From Helicostylum pulchrum (taxonomy: Eukaryota > Mucoromycota > Mucoromycetes > Mucorales > Mucoraceae): DNA of 64,000 nucleotides. Positions 22,040-34,190 of this stretch are shown in pieces. The translations under genes were made by a program, and so were the position numbers. Numbering within the stretch: position 1 is the stretch's first letter; every line of letters begins with the position of its first letter. The DNA is taken from assembly GCA_025677825.1 (NCBI GenBank), contig JAIXMO010000044.1, forward strand, positions 62,001 to 126,000, read 5' to 3'. The notes beneath the pieces were generated by a model. The model saw nothing but the letters and a program-made list of their open reading frames with translations. It did no database searches and was not told the origin of the DNA.

Positions 22040-22745
22040 TTATATTTAGATATCATACCTGTAACAATATAAAGCATTATTTGTAACATAAACCATGTAT
22101 TTGAATTAAGGGAACTTGCAGCATAACCAGACTACATTGTAAAATAGATGATAAAAAAAATTAATCAAAAATACTATACCGATATTTTACCTTTGTGATA
22201 AATAATTGTAAACGACAATCTTAAAAACCTCTTAAAAAAACCTTTCGAGAGTAAAAAAAAATAGCACAAGAGGAAAAGATAACGGGAGAGTAGCATCAGC
22301 TTGAAATATAACCGCACCAGTTGGCACCAAAAACCATAAAAATATTACTAGCACCACTCAAAGATCCAAGCAGAACAAATAATTCGAAACAGAGCAAAAA
22401 GTACAAGAAGAGCAAGAGTCCAAGAAGAGCAAGATTTCAAGAACAAAAAAAGCCCAAGCAGAGTACATAAAGAATTTCAACATATCTTGAAGAAATATAA
22501 TAAAAAATCCATACTTCGAAATTGGTTTTATCGTATATAATGACAGATACTTTACCAAGAGGAGACCTTCTTTTTTCATTTCAGCAGCCATCTTGATTAT
22601 CAGAACAGTGTATTTCTAAAAATAAATAAATAAAACTGAGTATCATTTATGAAAACTACCCTTTTTATGTATGAAACTGATATATCCCTCTTATTTTTCT
22701 TCTTGCTTGATACAGAGATATACTTGCCAGTTAATTATGAGAAAG
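22040..22745. repeat. Dispersed repeat, copy 2
   Basis: This is similar, in the same orientation, to 85-660. The best block is 22550-22640 (GATACTTTACCAAGAGGAG..TTTCAGCAGCCATCTTGATT..CAGAACAGTGTATTTCTA). Several insertions, deletions and substitutions separate the copies, so they are not recent. On the minus strand a 77-aa frame (22358-22591) starts MAAEMKKEG in the conserved block, but copy 1 does not preserve it beyond a few residues. No terminal repeats or target duplication are evident. Confidence 0.6.
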
Positions 22746-24346
22746 AAAAAATTAAAGTAATTTTTTTTTATAGGCAGTGGTTGACAACATTTTAGAATAT
22801 CAGGTTTTTTTTTTTTTTTTTTTGCTCAAGGTTTTTTAAATCATTATATAAGAAACTTGATAGTAAATGCATAATAATTAAAAGCTTACACCGCCTACTT
22901 CTTGATCCTTTGCTTTTATAACAGAATTAAAAGCACCACCACCTAAATTCGTCATGGCTGTTTCGTAATGGTTTTTTTTACGGCATATTTTTACTTAGAA
23001 ATTATAAAAAATATAAACGTCCGTTTATTTCATTTCATGATTCTCTTTTCTTTTATAAATCTTTTTTATTATTATTATTATATAAAACAGTCAGGTATAT
23101 ATTTTACTTTAAATAATAAAACACTTATACGTTGTTCATTAGATTTACATCTTTCACAATTACGCCTCGATAAGTGTTATTTGTAAGTGATATCATGTTA
23201 AAGCCCAACACTCATAAATATATACTTTTAGTTTTGACATTTGTAAATAATTATATCATTCAACAAGTAAGTATAATGTAACACCTTATCAGTATAACTC
23301 ATTTTCGCTCTTAACAAAGTTTCCTTTCTTTATCATAGTGTATGTACTAATGCTATCAGTCAAATATAAAGCTTCCCTGTACTGGATTTTTTTATTTTAT
23401 TTTTGCATTATTGAAACGAAAATCCACGCCCAGAAAACATATTAACGCCCCGCGTATGCTAACCATATTCAAAGCGTAAACTTAATTCTATTTTTTGAAA
23501 AAAAAAACCAAAAAAGTGACTTCACGTAATCACAGTCCTAAAGAAAAATTTTTTCATGGCAAGTATATAAATTCAATTTATTTTTTGACAAGGGGATTTA
23601 CAAAAAGTAATTCTTTTTTCTTTTTACTATCACGAATAAATATAAAAAAAAGGTAAATATTAACTATTGGATATTATAGATTATTATAGTATGTAAAGAA
23701 AATATGTGTATAATATATATAAAAAATGAAAGAAAAAGAGAGTATGATGATAATTGTCCGAATTATTTATTCAACCCTGAATTACCATTATGTTGCCCAA
23801 AAAAGACATTAAGTTTTCAGCCTTGTCTGACTCTTTTTCTTCAGTATTTACACGTATTTTTTTTATGTACTATTTTAACTGTCAATATCTATTAACTGTA
23901 TAAAAAAACTTTTTTACTTACAAATTTATTCTCTTAGATCTCATTTACTTGATTCTTTTCTTAAATGTTTATTCGTAAATACCCTTGAGAAATTATTTTA
24001 ACTAATGGTAAGTTTCCTTGTCTTTTTTTTTAAAGAGTATCTTGATATATTTGTATTATCTTTTTGGGATGATAAAACCGACGGGCGGACGGACTAGAGC
24101 CTGTACAAGCTCACTATAGAATGTCGATTGTCTTTGTATCTGAAATTTTTTTATTTTCTTATATCAATTTACTCTAAAAAAAAAGTTTTTCATACCACGA
24201 TTTCAATTTTATTAATTACTATTTCAACTTTTTAGGCTTCTCCCTCTCTTTTTGTTTAAACACTTAATAATAATAAAAAACTATTACATATCATTACTTT
24301 TTACGGTTTTTTTTTTTTTCATTATTATTTATTAATTGTGGCTTGT
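22746..24346. other. Gene-poor region with small relics
   Basis: A minus-strand frame at 22878-22955 reads MTNLGGGAFNSVIKAKDQEV, reminiscent of a kinase glycine loop, and then stops. The stretch 23328-23411 resembles parts of 56265-56510 (CTTTCTTT.TCATAGTGTAT..CAGTCAAA and CCCTGTACT.GATTT), suggesting two decayed copies of one sequence. The remainder up to the AP180 stop codon is AT-rich without a supported gene. Confidence 0.45.
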
Positions 24347-26150
24347 TTAAAATAAACTACTTCCCCAAGGTTGTAATTGTTGATGTTTTGGTGCGGAATT
24401 ACTAAAGGGATTATGACTGGCATTTGGAGATGCCATGATAGCGGGAGGAGATACCATAATGGTGGTAGGTGATTGACTCATAGCGAAGGGATTATTGCTA
24501 CTGACGGAAGGGGTAGGTTGAGTCTGCATCGTTGTAGAATTTCCTAATGATTGGAAATTATTACCAGTATTGCTAAAATAAGGAAGTGCTGGTGTGGAAG
24601 TACTGATTTGAGGCATTGTGCTGGACCGGAAGGGATTTGCAGTTTGTTGTTGTTGCTGTGGCAATACCATGGAATTAGATGGTTGAGGTATGGTTGTCAT
24701 CATCATATTACTATTATCGTTGGTTCGAAACGGATTATGTCCAGTGGGTTGCATTGCAACTGGTGAAAACATGGGTTGTTGTTGTTGGATAACAGGGTTA
24801 TAAAATATATTCACCTTTTCGTTTTCGAGACTAGCAAAGAAGTCAATTAATTCTTTTGGTTGTTGGGTTGTGATGCTGTTGGGTTGGTTTGGAGGTTGGA
24901 AGGTATTGTTGTTTGCAATGACTGGTTGTGCTAATTAAGAAAGTTTGGGTTAGTTTAGCAATACAATAAGAGTTTACTGCTATTTTACCAAAATTAGAAG
25001 TCGTTTGTTCTTGAGGCTTCTTTACTGGTGTTTTATTTACATCGTCCAAATATTCTTGTAACGCAGTAGCTAAAGATAATGGAGCCTACACAAAACAAGT
25101 TATTAAATTGATGGTAAAAAAGAGAAAGTAAATAGCTTACATGTTTTACGGAAGGAATAGAGATGTTTAATTCGTGTTGAAGGCTCTTTGCTCGGTTAAA
25201 AAAAGAGATGGTATCTTCTGTCTGTCTAGCAAACCTCTTGTATATTTCCAGGCTAGTTCTAGCATCCGATTTATCCATTGCGAAATAATGTTCCAAAATA
25301 TTGACGATAGATTCATTAATCACTTGAAACAATACAAGTAAATCCTCTACTAATAATCTGTATGCGTATAAACTAATATTGTTATCCACATCATCCAAAA
25401 TAAACTATCTATTATTTTTAATATTATTTTTTTCCCTTATTTATGTTGCGATTACAAACACTTACATTACATTTTAATAATGTACCAATTTGCTTTTGAA
25501 GTACAATGGTTTCTTTTAATAATCCATCTTTTACTGATAATCGTCTTAATCTTCCTTCTTTGCTGCCCATTGTGTTCTTTACATAGTCGTATCGAAGATG
25601 GCGATATGCAATTACTTTCTGCTCCAAGTAAGCAGTATATAAATAAATATTTTGAATATGAACAACACCTGTAATTTTTTTATTAATTGAGTATGGATAC
25701 ACAGATAAAAAAATTTATTTGTTTATTACCTGATGATTTCTCTCTTAGTTTACTCGTATCTAAAGCTGAAGGTTTTGTTTCAACATAGGCTATTGTCTTT
25801 TCTCCATCCCCGAGCCTCATTAAAGTATGAATGGTGATTAACACTTTAAAGATGATCTTTATATAAACAAGTTAATAATAATAATAGTAATAAAAAAAGA
25901 ATATGTTTCTTATATATTTATTTACTTACAATCCAAGAGTTTTCTCGTAGTCTTTTATCTAACAGGTCGATAATACTAGCAGCATTACCAGGACTTTGAA
26001 AGGTTAAACTAGTCAAAGCTACCGAAAAATAAATAAATATGATTTTTTTATATGTGTATTGTGATAGTGAACCATACTTGATAAATGCTTCTGCTTTGGT
26101 GGATTATAGTCGAGACGAGTCGCTTTTCTTACTGCTGTTTCCATGGTCAT
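24347..26150 (-). CDS. AP180/YAP180-type clathrin adaptor (ANTH domain)
   Basis: Seven exons on the minus strand (26150-26078, 26018-25930, 25856-25730, 25668-25466, 25404-25141, 25085-24989, 24930-24347) give 478 aa. The N-terminus AVRKATRLDYNPPKQKHLST is the ANTH start, with the KxTRxDxxPPKxKHL phosphoinositide-binding signature. IIFKVLITIHTLMRLGDG and the following helices complete the domain (about residues 8-290). The C-terminal third is Gln/Pro/Ser-rich and carries NPF tripeptides (GHNPFR, ANPFRS, NNPFAM, HNPFSN) that bind EH-domain proteins. Role: links PtdIns(4,5)P2 membranes, clathrin and EH proteins in endocytosis. A second ATG two codons downstream (26144) is an equally good start. 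Confidence 0.92.
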
Positions 26151-27728
26151 AACTGAAGGAGGGGGTTTTTTTTTTTATTTTATAAAAAAAAGAAGAGTAT
26201 AGGAAAGGGAGTAAAACCAGTGAGTGAGAATGGGCAATTGGTTTAATTTGAGTATATTTCAGTCTCAGAAAAAAAAACAATGCTTGAGATTTCCTTAAAT
26301 AGAGTTTTTTTCGAGACAAAATATCTTTTTTACTCTTATGAGTGTATCGACAGCTTGTAACAGAAAAGTCAATTAAAATAAACAAATACGTCTGTAAACG
26401 AATTGAGTTTATCCGTTAAAATATTAGCCATGTTGGATAATGTAATTGTATATTTTTTTTCGCGTTGTATTCTTTCGGGATAATTATACATCCAGTAGTA
26501 ATAAAGATGAGGAAGTTTGCTTATAAATTAATATGGTTTTCTAGTATCGTATTTCAAGAGTATGATAATATGGTTTTCCGATACGTCGAGAAATAAGTGA
26601 TGCAATTAAAAAGTAAATATACTTAATATCGCTATCTACCAATAGAAAAGACGAAGGTTTTATTGGTTCATACAAAAAACAAATATTTATGTCTCTTTAA
26701 TAATTGTATTCATGGAGAAGGGGGTAAACAAAGGAAAACGATCCTTTTTTTTAACTTTTATAGTTTCGTTCCTATGCCCTCGCTATAATTCAATTTTCAT
26801 TAGCCTGCTAATAAGAATTACATTACACTCTTTTATTTTGACCATCCAACAACTTTGTTTACGATGTGAACTTTCGGATTGGTGGTTACATACTCAATTC
26901 CTTAGTATAAAAAAGGTTGTACTGTGAGTTTCTTTTACGAAATTATTTTATGCAGTTATGTAATAAAAGAGTATACACACAAGTATATTCAGTTAGAAAA
27001 TAAAATGCGTCATACTAATTCAATTGTTACTTCTTTCCGTTCAATTTTAAACGTACAATTTGTTTGGTTACGCCAGAGGAACAATAAGAATTTTTTTAGA
27101 ACTTCTTCGAAAAAAAAGCATAGGCTTCTAAAACTTCTACGGTAAAAAATAAATAAGCAGCTGTGTCGTTAAAGGTAATTGGTTTAGTTTTTCTTTTTAG
27201 CTACTTGAGGATAAGCGTCCCTGTATACCTCTCCTTGATTTCATAGGCGATATAAATTTATAGGGATTCCTTTTGAGAGTTCTACATAGGGTTATGAATC
27301 CGTTTTTAAAAAAAGTTTGAATTTAATCGCTTGTTCAGCAACTTGATACACTCTTTCTACAAATGTTTTTTAAAAAGAAAAACGCTACTAGCCATGACGT
27401 CATATCAAACGAACGCGGGAGTTTATTTTAATTTTTTTTCTTTTTTACCTTTGTTGTGAGGTCATTTATACGATATAAGAAACGATCTTTTTTTCTTTTT
27501 AAACTAGATCATATACGAGAAAAATGTCAGTTTTGCATAATAATAAACACGATTTTTTTTTACTTTTTTTTATTAAATATTTACAGTAGATGAGAAAAAA
27601 AGAGGGCTTTTTTTAAAAAAAATAAGTTTAAATTTTCTATAATATTATGTGAGAAAGAGGGAGAAAAAAAAGAGAGGGGGAGAATAATAATAAGAATTAT
27701 ATGATGTACAAAAGTATTTGAAGTTTTT
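26151..27728. other. Intergenic region
   Basis: It holds the promoter of the AP180 gene and the 3-prime side of the sugar transporter. It is AT-rich with T-runs; short frames such as 26712-26927 and 26924-27145 lack motifs and are not called. A GA-rich block with complementary T-rich runs (27590-27690) is probably transporter 3-prime UTR. Confidence 0.45.
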
Positions 27729-29421
27729 TTACTTCTTCTTGAAACTAGCGACGATATCTTCAATAGCTCTACCCTTAGTTTCAGGTAAGAAGAAGAAAGT
27801 AACGACAGCAGAGGTAAAGCAAATGACAGCAAAGATAAGGAAAGACCAACCTTGAATGGCAGCAAAAATAATAGGGAAGACTTGACCAATCAAGAAATTC
27901 ATGGCCCAGTTCATGGCAGTAGCAACAGCACCGACAGATGAAGATGCTTCAATAGGGGTCATTTCAGAGGTAATCATCCAGGGAATTGGTCCAATACCAA
28001 TAGCGAAACTAGCGACATAGACAAAGACGGAGGCGATCAAGAGATTAGGAATATTGTAAAGATAACCAATAACAAGAAGAATAGAGAAGATGGTGGTACC
28101 AAGTTCAGAAGCGAGCAATAAGACACGACGACCAGAACGATCAATAAAGATCATAGCAATAACGGACATACCAAAGTTAACCAAGGTAGTGTAAATAGCC
28201 ATCAATTGAGCCTCTTCATGAGAAACAGCTTGTTCGAAAATAGTAGTAGAGTAATACATGACAGCATTCATACCAGAAAGTTGTTGGATAACGTGATGGA
28301 ATAAAACGATAAGAGTGATCTTACGAATGACAGGATCTCTGAAAATTTGAATGACACTCATAGGAGGACGTTGCTCGTTATCATCATCACCAGCTTCTAA
28401 ATCAGAACTACCGCCAGCGGCGTCTAATTCCTTCTTGTGGTAATCAGCACTAGAATCGAAATCAGTATCATTATTGTCGAAGCCTTCATCAGCATTAAGG
28501 TTCTTGAGGTTCTTTTCGTGAGAGTTTTCTTTCAAGAGACGAGCAGCTCTCTTCTTACCGACTTGACCAGCAACGATATCGAAGAACTCGTTTGAGACGT
28601 CAGCAGTACCACGGAGCTTTTGAAGACTAATAAGAGCATCTTCAATACGACCAACTGAAATTAACCAACGAGGAGACTCAACACAAGTACCCATAGCGAA
28701 AATTTGGAATACGGCAGGAATAGCAACAATGGCAAATGCTACACGCCAGAGAGGTACAGTAGCAGTAGGTAAACCAATAACTGAAGATAACAAAATACCA
28801 GTTACAACGAAAAATCTAAGAAAAAAAAGTTAATACAGCTTGATCGGATAACGATATTAAAAAAAAAAACTTACTGGTTAAAGAAACCCAGCAAACCTCT
28901 ACCTTTACGAGTAGAGATTTCACCTAGATAAGTAGGAATAACAAGAGAACCAAGACCACAAGATAAACCACAGAAGATACGACCAACGATAAACATAGCA
29001 GGGTGAACAGAACAACCGATCAAAATTCCGCCAAGAATAAAACCAGCGTTGTTAATAATGATAGTTAATTTACGACCTAATTTGGTTTGAATAGCTCCAC
29101 CGATGGCACTACCAACAAGACCACCAAGACAGAAAGATGCTACGGCAAAACCCCTATGAATTTTTTTTTTTTGTTAGTATTTTTTTTTTACAAGTAAATA
29201 GAGTTTTTTTTTTTTCTATCTTACCATAATGAGGTATCCATAGGTAAACAATCTGGGAAAGCAGGACTTTGAAGATGTTGAGAACCGGTGGGACAGTTGT
29301 GTGTGATATCTCCTGGTACATTGGGAGACCCAATGGTCCAACCATTGGAGAAAGCACCGATACCTGCGATAACACCGCAGTATACCATATATTTAGGTAA
29401 ATTCAAATCACGAGAATCCAT
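27729..29421 (-). CDS. MFS sugar (hexose) transporter
   Basis: Three exons on the minus strand (29421-29225, 29153-28875, 28815-27729) give 520 aa. Family motifs in order: GRKLTI in loop 2-3, GRIFCGLSCG, PTYLGEIS, ESPRWLI (sugar-porter signature after TM6), a long charged central loop (about residues 210-285) rich in Asp/Glu/Lys, QQLSGMNAVMYYS (TM7), DRSGRR, and FFFLPETKGRAIEDI at the C-terminus. About twelve membrane segments are visible. Role: proton symport or facilitated uptake of hexoses at the plasma membrane. The unusually long acidic central loop and the motif ESPRWL in place of PESPRWL are small departures. Codon use appears strongly biased (many C- and T-ending preferred codons), consistent with high expression. 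Confidence 0.93.
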
Positions 29422-30281
29422 TTAATAAAAAGATGTCAAGTGAAAAAGAAAGAGAAAAAAATGTATTTAGAGAAAAAGATAATTGTTTGTTTGAACCGAG
29501 AAATTATTTGAGTCCTCTTTTATAGTATTTTTAAAACTTTTTTTTTTCTTTTTTTTTCTTTTTTAGTTAAACACCGATATACATTTGAGCCTAAACGAAT
29601 CATATTTTTCATTTATTCCAGAAAAAGAGAAATTGTGTCAGCTCTTTACTCTTACGAGAGATCGCTGGGTAAGTTAAAACACTTTTTTTTGCTAAAGTAC
29701 CTTTATTTTATTTTATTTTCATAAGAAAGCTTATTATCTTTATTTGATTTTATTTATTTAAAGCAGGGTCACATTCTGTACAACTATAGTACTTTTTTTC
29801 CTTTTTTTTTACTGCGTTTGCCCGAATGTTTCTGTAGAAAGAAAAAAACATGTTTTAAACATAAAAAAAGTACACTATTACAAAAAAGAACTTTTTTGCG
29901 AATTGCCAGCTTCAATAACCGAAATCGGAGATTTGACAAGTTAACCCACAAAGATTCCCTTTTATGTTTAATATGATGTCAGTATGCACCCATCATTTTT
30001 CTTGGACATATCCAATGAACATTTTTTTTCACTTTATTATTATTATCACCCGTCATAGGCTCAAATATGTCATAGTTGATTAGGTAAGATTCAGAAAAAA
30101 AAAAAGAATAAAAAAAAAGGAATGGGAGGGAGCGAAATATATAAAAAATGGGTCTATAACTAAAAAAGAGTTATAAACTCGAAGTAATTAAAAAAAGGTG
30201 GGGATGGAGAGTAAAATAAGTATAAAATAGTGATGAAAAAGCATGCAAAGAAAGAAAAACAGAGAAAAACGAAAGGGTCGA
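29422..30281. other. Intergenic region, transporter promoter
   Basis: It is the upstream region of the minus-strand transporter, with long T/A tracts and GA-rich blocks. No gene is visible. Confidence 0.45.
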
Positions 30282-31930
30282 TTAGAACTCAGTAAAGTAC
30301 TTTCTATATGGATCGGGTTCAGTTGCTCCGTAAGATATTTTCTCTTCTTCATAATTATCGAAATTACTGGCATCACCTTCACATTTGACGTCAGGTACAA
30401 ATGGTGCCTTAATTTGACGGTTTTCCAATTGCTTGAAATCGATAGATTTAAACCAAGGGTGATTAATTACGTCTTGACTACCTGCCTTCAAGTTCCCATA
30501 CCTTTGACTTAAATCAGGTGTTAACAAATGTTTCAGTAAATCGACGACTTCTTCGCTAAAGTAACTCGGGTAAACTGGTTTGCAGGTAACTATTTTCTCA
30601 TATAATTTAAATTGATTATCATCAAAAAATGGTGCAACACTGGGAAGAGGTGGGAAGATTTTGTAAAATACGTTAGACAACTGGAAAAAAATGTCCCTTT
30701 TTTTAGGCTGTTATTTTTTTTTTTACTGTACCCAGATAACATTTCGTAAATTAAAATACCCAAAGCCCAATAATCGACTGGCTTTCCATATCCTTTAGAC
30801 TGAATGATTTCTGGAGCTAGAAAATACAGAAATTAGGATTAAAGTTATTAATAAACAATCTCCCTCCCTCCGCCTTACCAAGGTAATCTGGGGTACCACA
30901 TAGCGTCCAGGTAATATCTGGCACCACTTTTGCAAACCCAAAATCAGTCATCTTAATGTGACCTCGAGCGTCTAGCAAAATATTTTCTGGCTTTAAATCT
31001 CTATAGATTACGTTCTGAGTATGAAGATAAGCTATTGTTAATAAAACTTCTGCAGCATAGAATTTTGCTACATCTTCTTGTAATTTCTATTATTTTTTTT
31101 TGGGTTAAAAAATTATTATTATTTGTTACGCTGTAAAAAAAACCTACTGTACACTTTCTCATAAAAGTAAATAATTCTCCCCCAGGTACATAATCCATTA
31201 CCATATATAAATTTCCATCATCTTGAAAGGTTCCCCATAAATTAACAATAAAAGTATACTTTACGCTAGATAGTATGGCTCTCTCATTCTTTGTATGTTC
31301 AACTTGCTTTAGCCTAACCACATCTACTTTCCGTAATACCTTTATAGCGTAAAATCTTTGATTCATATTTGATTTGGCCAGGTGAACACGACCGAATGAC
31401 CCTGTGCCTAGCGTCCTGATCAATGTGAAATTTTTTAAATTTAACTCAACAGATGATCTACGCTTAGGTTTTCGTTCGATTGTACCTAAATCTTCTTTTT
31501 GGTCAGATAAATCCACATGCGTAGATACTTCTGCAATATCTTCTCTTCCTTTAGAGACGGATCCTAATGGTGTAGGCGGTGGGGATTGTGGAAATGAATC
31601 ACAAGTTAGTTGTTCTACAAAACCATTTTTTAGGGGTTCAATCACAGTCACTTTTTTTTAATATGTTATCTTTCGTAAGAATTACGTACGAAATTTTAAG
31701 CATGTTTCCTTAGAATCCATATCCTCACCACGATTTCGCTTAATTTTATCCATTGGTCCTACTATTATTTTATTTAGAAAAAAAAAGTTGTCGTATATAT
31801 ATAGAGATAAGGGGGTTTATTGATATACTGTACTTGGTAGTTCCTCATTGTTATTATTCCTTTGGTCTATTGTTTGAGATTGAAACATAGAAAAACTTTG
31901 AGGAGGAGACTTTGTAATATTTTCTGTCAT
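30282..31930 (-). CDS. cAMP-dependent protein kinase catalytic subunit
   Basis: Six exons on the minus strand (31930-31834, 31761-31690, 31650-31148, 31086-30879, 30816-30732, 30639-30282) give about 440 aa. The N-terminal 110 residues are Ser/Pro-rich. Kinase core: [11 protein letters not shown] (glycine loop), YAIKVL (Lys), [11 protein letters not shown] (catalytic loop), DFGFAKVV, and [16 protein letters not shown] (activation loop with the PDK1-type Thr). The C-terminus YRKYFTEF is the FxxF tail typical of PKA. The acceptor of exon 2 is TAGTAG, so two products differing by one residue are possible. The usual GYPPFF motif reads GVAPFF here, using the acceptor at 30640. Role: cAMP signalling, which in Mucorales affects dimorphism; that role here is inferred. 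Confidence 0.92.
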
Positions 31931-32169
31931 TTATTTATTTTTTTTAAAAAAAATAACACTGTTTTTTTTTTGGAAGACTAATGTTGTAAGATTATTACTG
32001 AAAACAATGTTGTCAATTATGAGGAAAAAAAAAAAGGAAAGGAAAAAAAAAACCAAAAAAGGTGGATGGGGGTATTGGTCTTACTAAATTCATGCTAAAT
32101 AAAATTTTCTCCGGTATCAAGACTTAAATGTTTCACTTTTTGGGAAACATGAAAAAATTACTTTTTTTT

Positions 32170-33164
32170 TTATTGAAATACTTTGAGTGAATTAATCTTC
32201 CAATAAGCTTCACCAAATGCATTGGGAGTATTTTGTACGAAATCAACACAAGTTGAAGGACACCCAGTGTTTCCATAAACACTTCCTGCCCAATCTCCAC
32301 AAAAGGTCAAATTCAATACAATTCTTAAATCTTTGAATTTATTTGCAGGACAAGCTTGGAAAGGAAATGTTGCTACAGGTAATCCCCAACTATCAGGGTT
32401 AGGATTGTTGGAAGAAAGATCCCCAGGAATAGCAGATCGAGTGAAGAACCATACTTGAATACCTTGACCTGCAGTCCAACGAGTAGCATATACACCTCCT
32501 TTATTGTTATTAAATCCTTTACCATATGTACGCGTATCTCCAGATGATACAACGCATCCTTCATTAGCCCCTTGTCCAGGTGCGTTCACATCACAGTTGG
32601 GTGTTTTGACACTACCTAATTGAGGTCTATCTACACCTGCCATAGTGCATCCACTGCTCGTATGCAAAGCAACTGAGTTCGCTGTTTGTTCATTGACTCC
32701 TTCAATAATCTATAATTTTTATAGTTTTTAATATTTTAATGCAAAAAAAAAATGAATGTGATATATTTTTTACTTACGTCAATTTCACCTTGATTGGGCC
32801 AGTTATCCCCGAACATCCAGAAAGCTGGCCAGGTACCACAACCAACAGGCATGTGTTCAATATCAAGTACAAACAACCCAAAGTTGAAAGTAGATTTAGA
32901 TTCGATACGCACAGAGGGTCTACCTCCTGGAGTCACGGTCGTATTATCAGCTTTAATAATTGTCTGTTCTCCTTGCATATAAATCAAATTCTTTGCTGCT
33001 GCAGTGGATTGATCTACGTATTGAACAAAACCGTGTGTAGGGTCTGCTCCATTATAGAAATTAAAAAAATTGATAAAGTTTGAACCTGCAGAAATGCTAT
33101 GGAGAGACCAGGCGTTGGCTACACTTGAAAAGAGCGCGGTAGTAATAGCAAGTTTAATCAACAT
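32170..33164 (-). CDS. Secreted GH16 beta-glucanase
   Basis: Two exons on the minus strand (33164-32778, 32709-32170) give 308 aa. The first about 18 residues (MLIKLAITTALFSSVANA) are a clear signal peptide. The catalytic GH16 signature GEIDIIEGVN (nucleophile and acid/base Glu in ExDxxE) is formed across the splice junction, preceded by WPAFWMFGDNWP. Cys pairs in the C-terminal half (CGDW..CPSTC) suggest a disulfide-bonded extracellular enzyme. Family reaction: endo-hydrolysis of beta-1,3 or mixed beta-1,3-1,4 glucans. No GPI signal or membrane segment is seen, so it is likely released. Confidence 0.92.
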
Positions 33165-33584
33165 ATTGTTTTGATAGTTGAATAATAATAGCGATAATAA
33201 TTAAAATCTTCTCTTTTTATATACTTTTTTTTTTCTCTGTATATTACACCAATTTTTGTACTCGGTTGGCATTGCCTTTTCTCGTCATTACAGTCGATTA
33301 AATTAATATAAGAAGTAATAAATCTAACTGATTGTGTATCATTCATCCCCCATTTTTCCCAGCGCAGTACATTTCCCACTGACTCGGGATGTAATTTCTT
33401 GTAAAAGAGAAGGGATAATGCCGCTCAAGTTGCATTATAAATTTAATTATAGTACAACCATATAAATGAAATATATGCACAATATAATGAAGTCAAAGGT
33501 AAAAAAATATAATAATCTAGGGTGTCTTTATGTAATCCACTTTTTTTTTTCCCTCGGAAGACAGGTGATCTAGATTCCCATCAA

Positions 33585-33607
33585 ATATATATATATATAT
33601 ATATATA
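33585..33607. repeat. AT microsatellite
   Basis: An uninterrupted (AT)n array lies about 420 bp upstream of the GH16 start codon. Confidence 0.85.
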
Positions 33608-34054
33608 CAACGACAGTAACAAAAAAAAAACGCGGGAAGCGGGTAAAAAAGAAATATATTTTGAAGGATCATATGGTTAATGTATGCATATAATACATTT
33701 AAAAGAGGTACGTGATTTGAGTTATATTTATGCTGCGTCCAAGCACAGAAATTTGTGGTTTAATATAGTAACAGTTGACCGAGTTTAGACCGGGACCAAT
33801 TGGTTTCGGTCTAAATATACAACATGCTATCATTTCATCATCAAAATGTACGCATGGCATTGTGCATTTAAATATGTTAGAACTTGTATAAAAAAGCATA
33901 GCTTAGGAAAATTTAAATAAATAAAAGTCTTTCTTAGTCCCTTAATTTTTATTCGTTTCCTTAGACACACAAAAAAAAAAAAGTTTTTTTTTCGAGTTGT
34001 TAAAACTTGTGCCATTAGTGAACGCAACAACAGTAGTAATCAGAATATGAAACA

Positions 34055-34190
34055 TACAGTGGGGTCAAAATTGAGTGTTTATCCAATCCTATGGTTCATA
34101 CTGCATTACTAAGGGTCATCCATATTAAAAACAAATCTGCAAAATTTTGATGGGTTAAGTATTATAAAATCTCTAGAACATCCCCTTAGG
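34055..34190 (+). mobile_element. Possible Tc1/mariner terminal fragment
   Basis: TACAGTGGGGTCAAAATTGA begins with TA followed by CAGTGGGGTCAAAA, the general form of Tc1-like terminal inverted repeats and their TA target site. No matching inverted end and no transposase are found in the window, so at most a solo end or short remnant is present. Confidence 0.3.
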
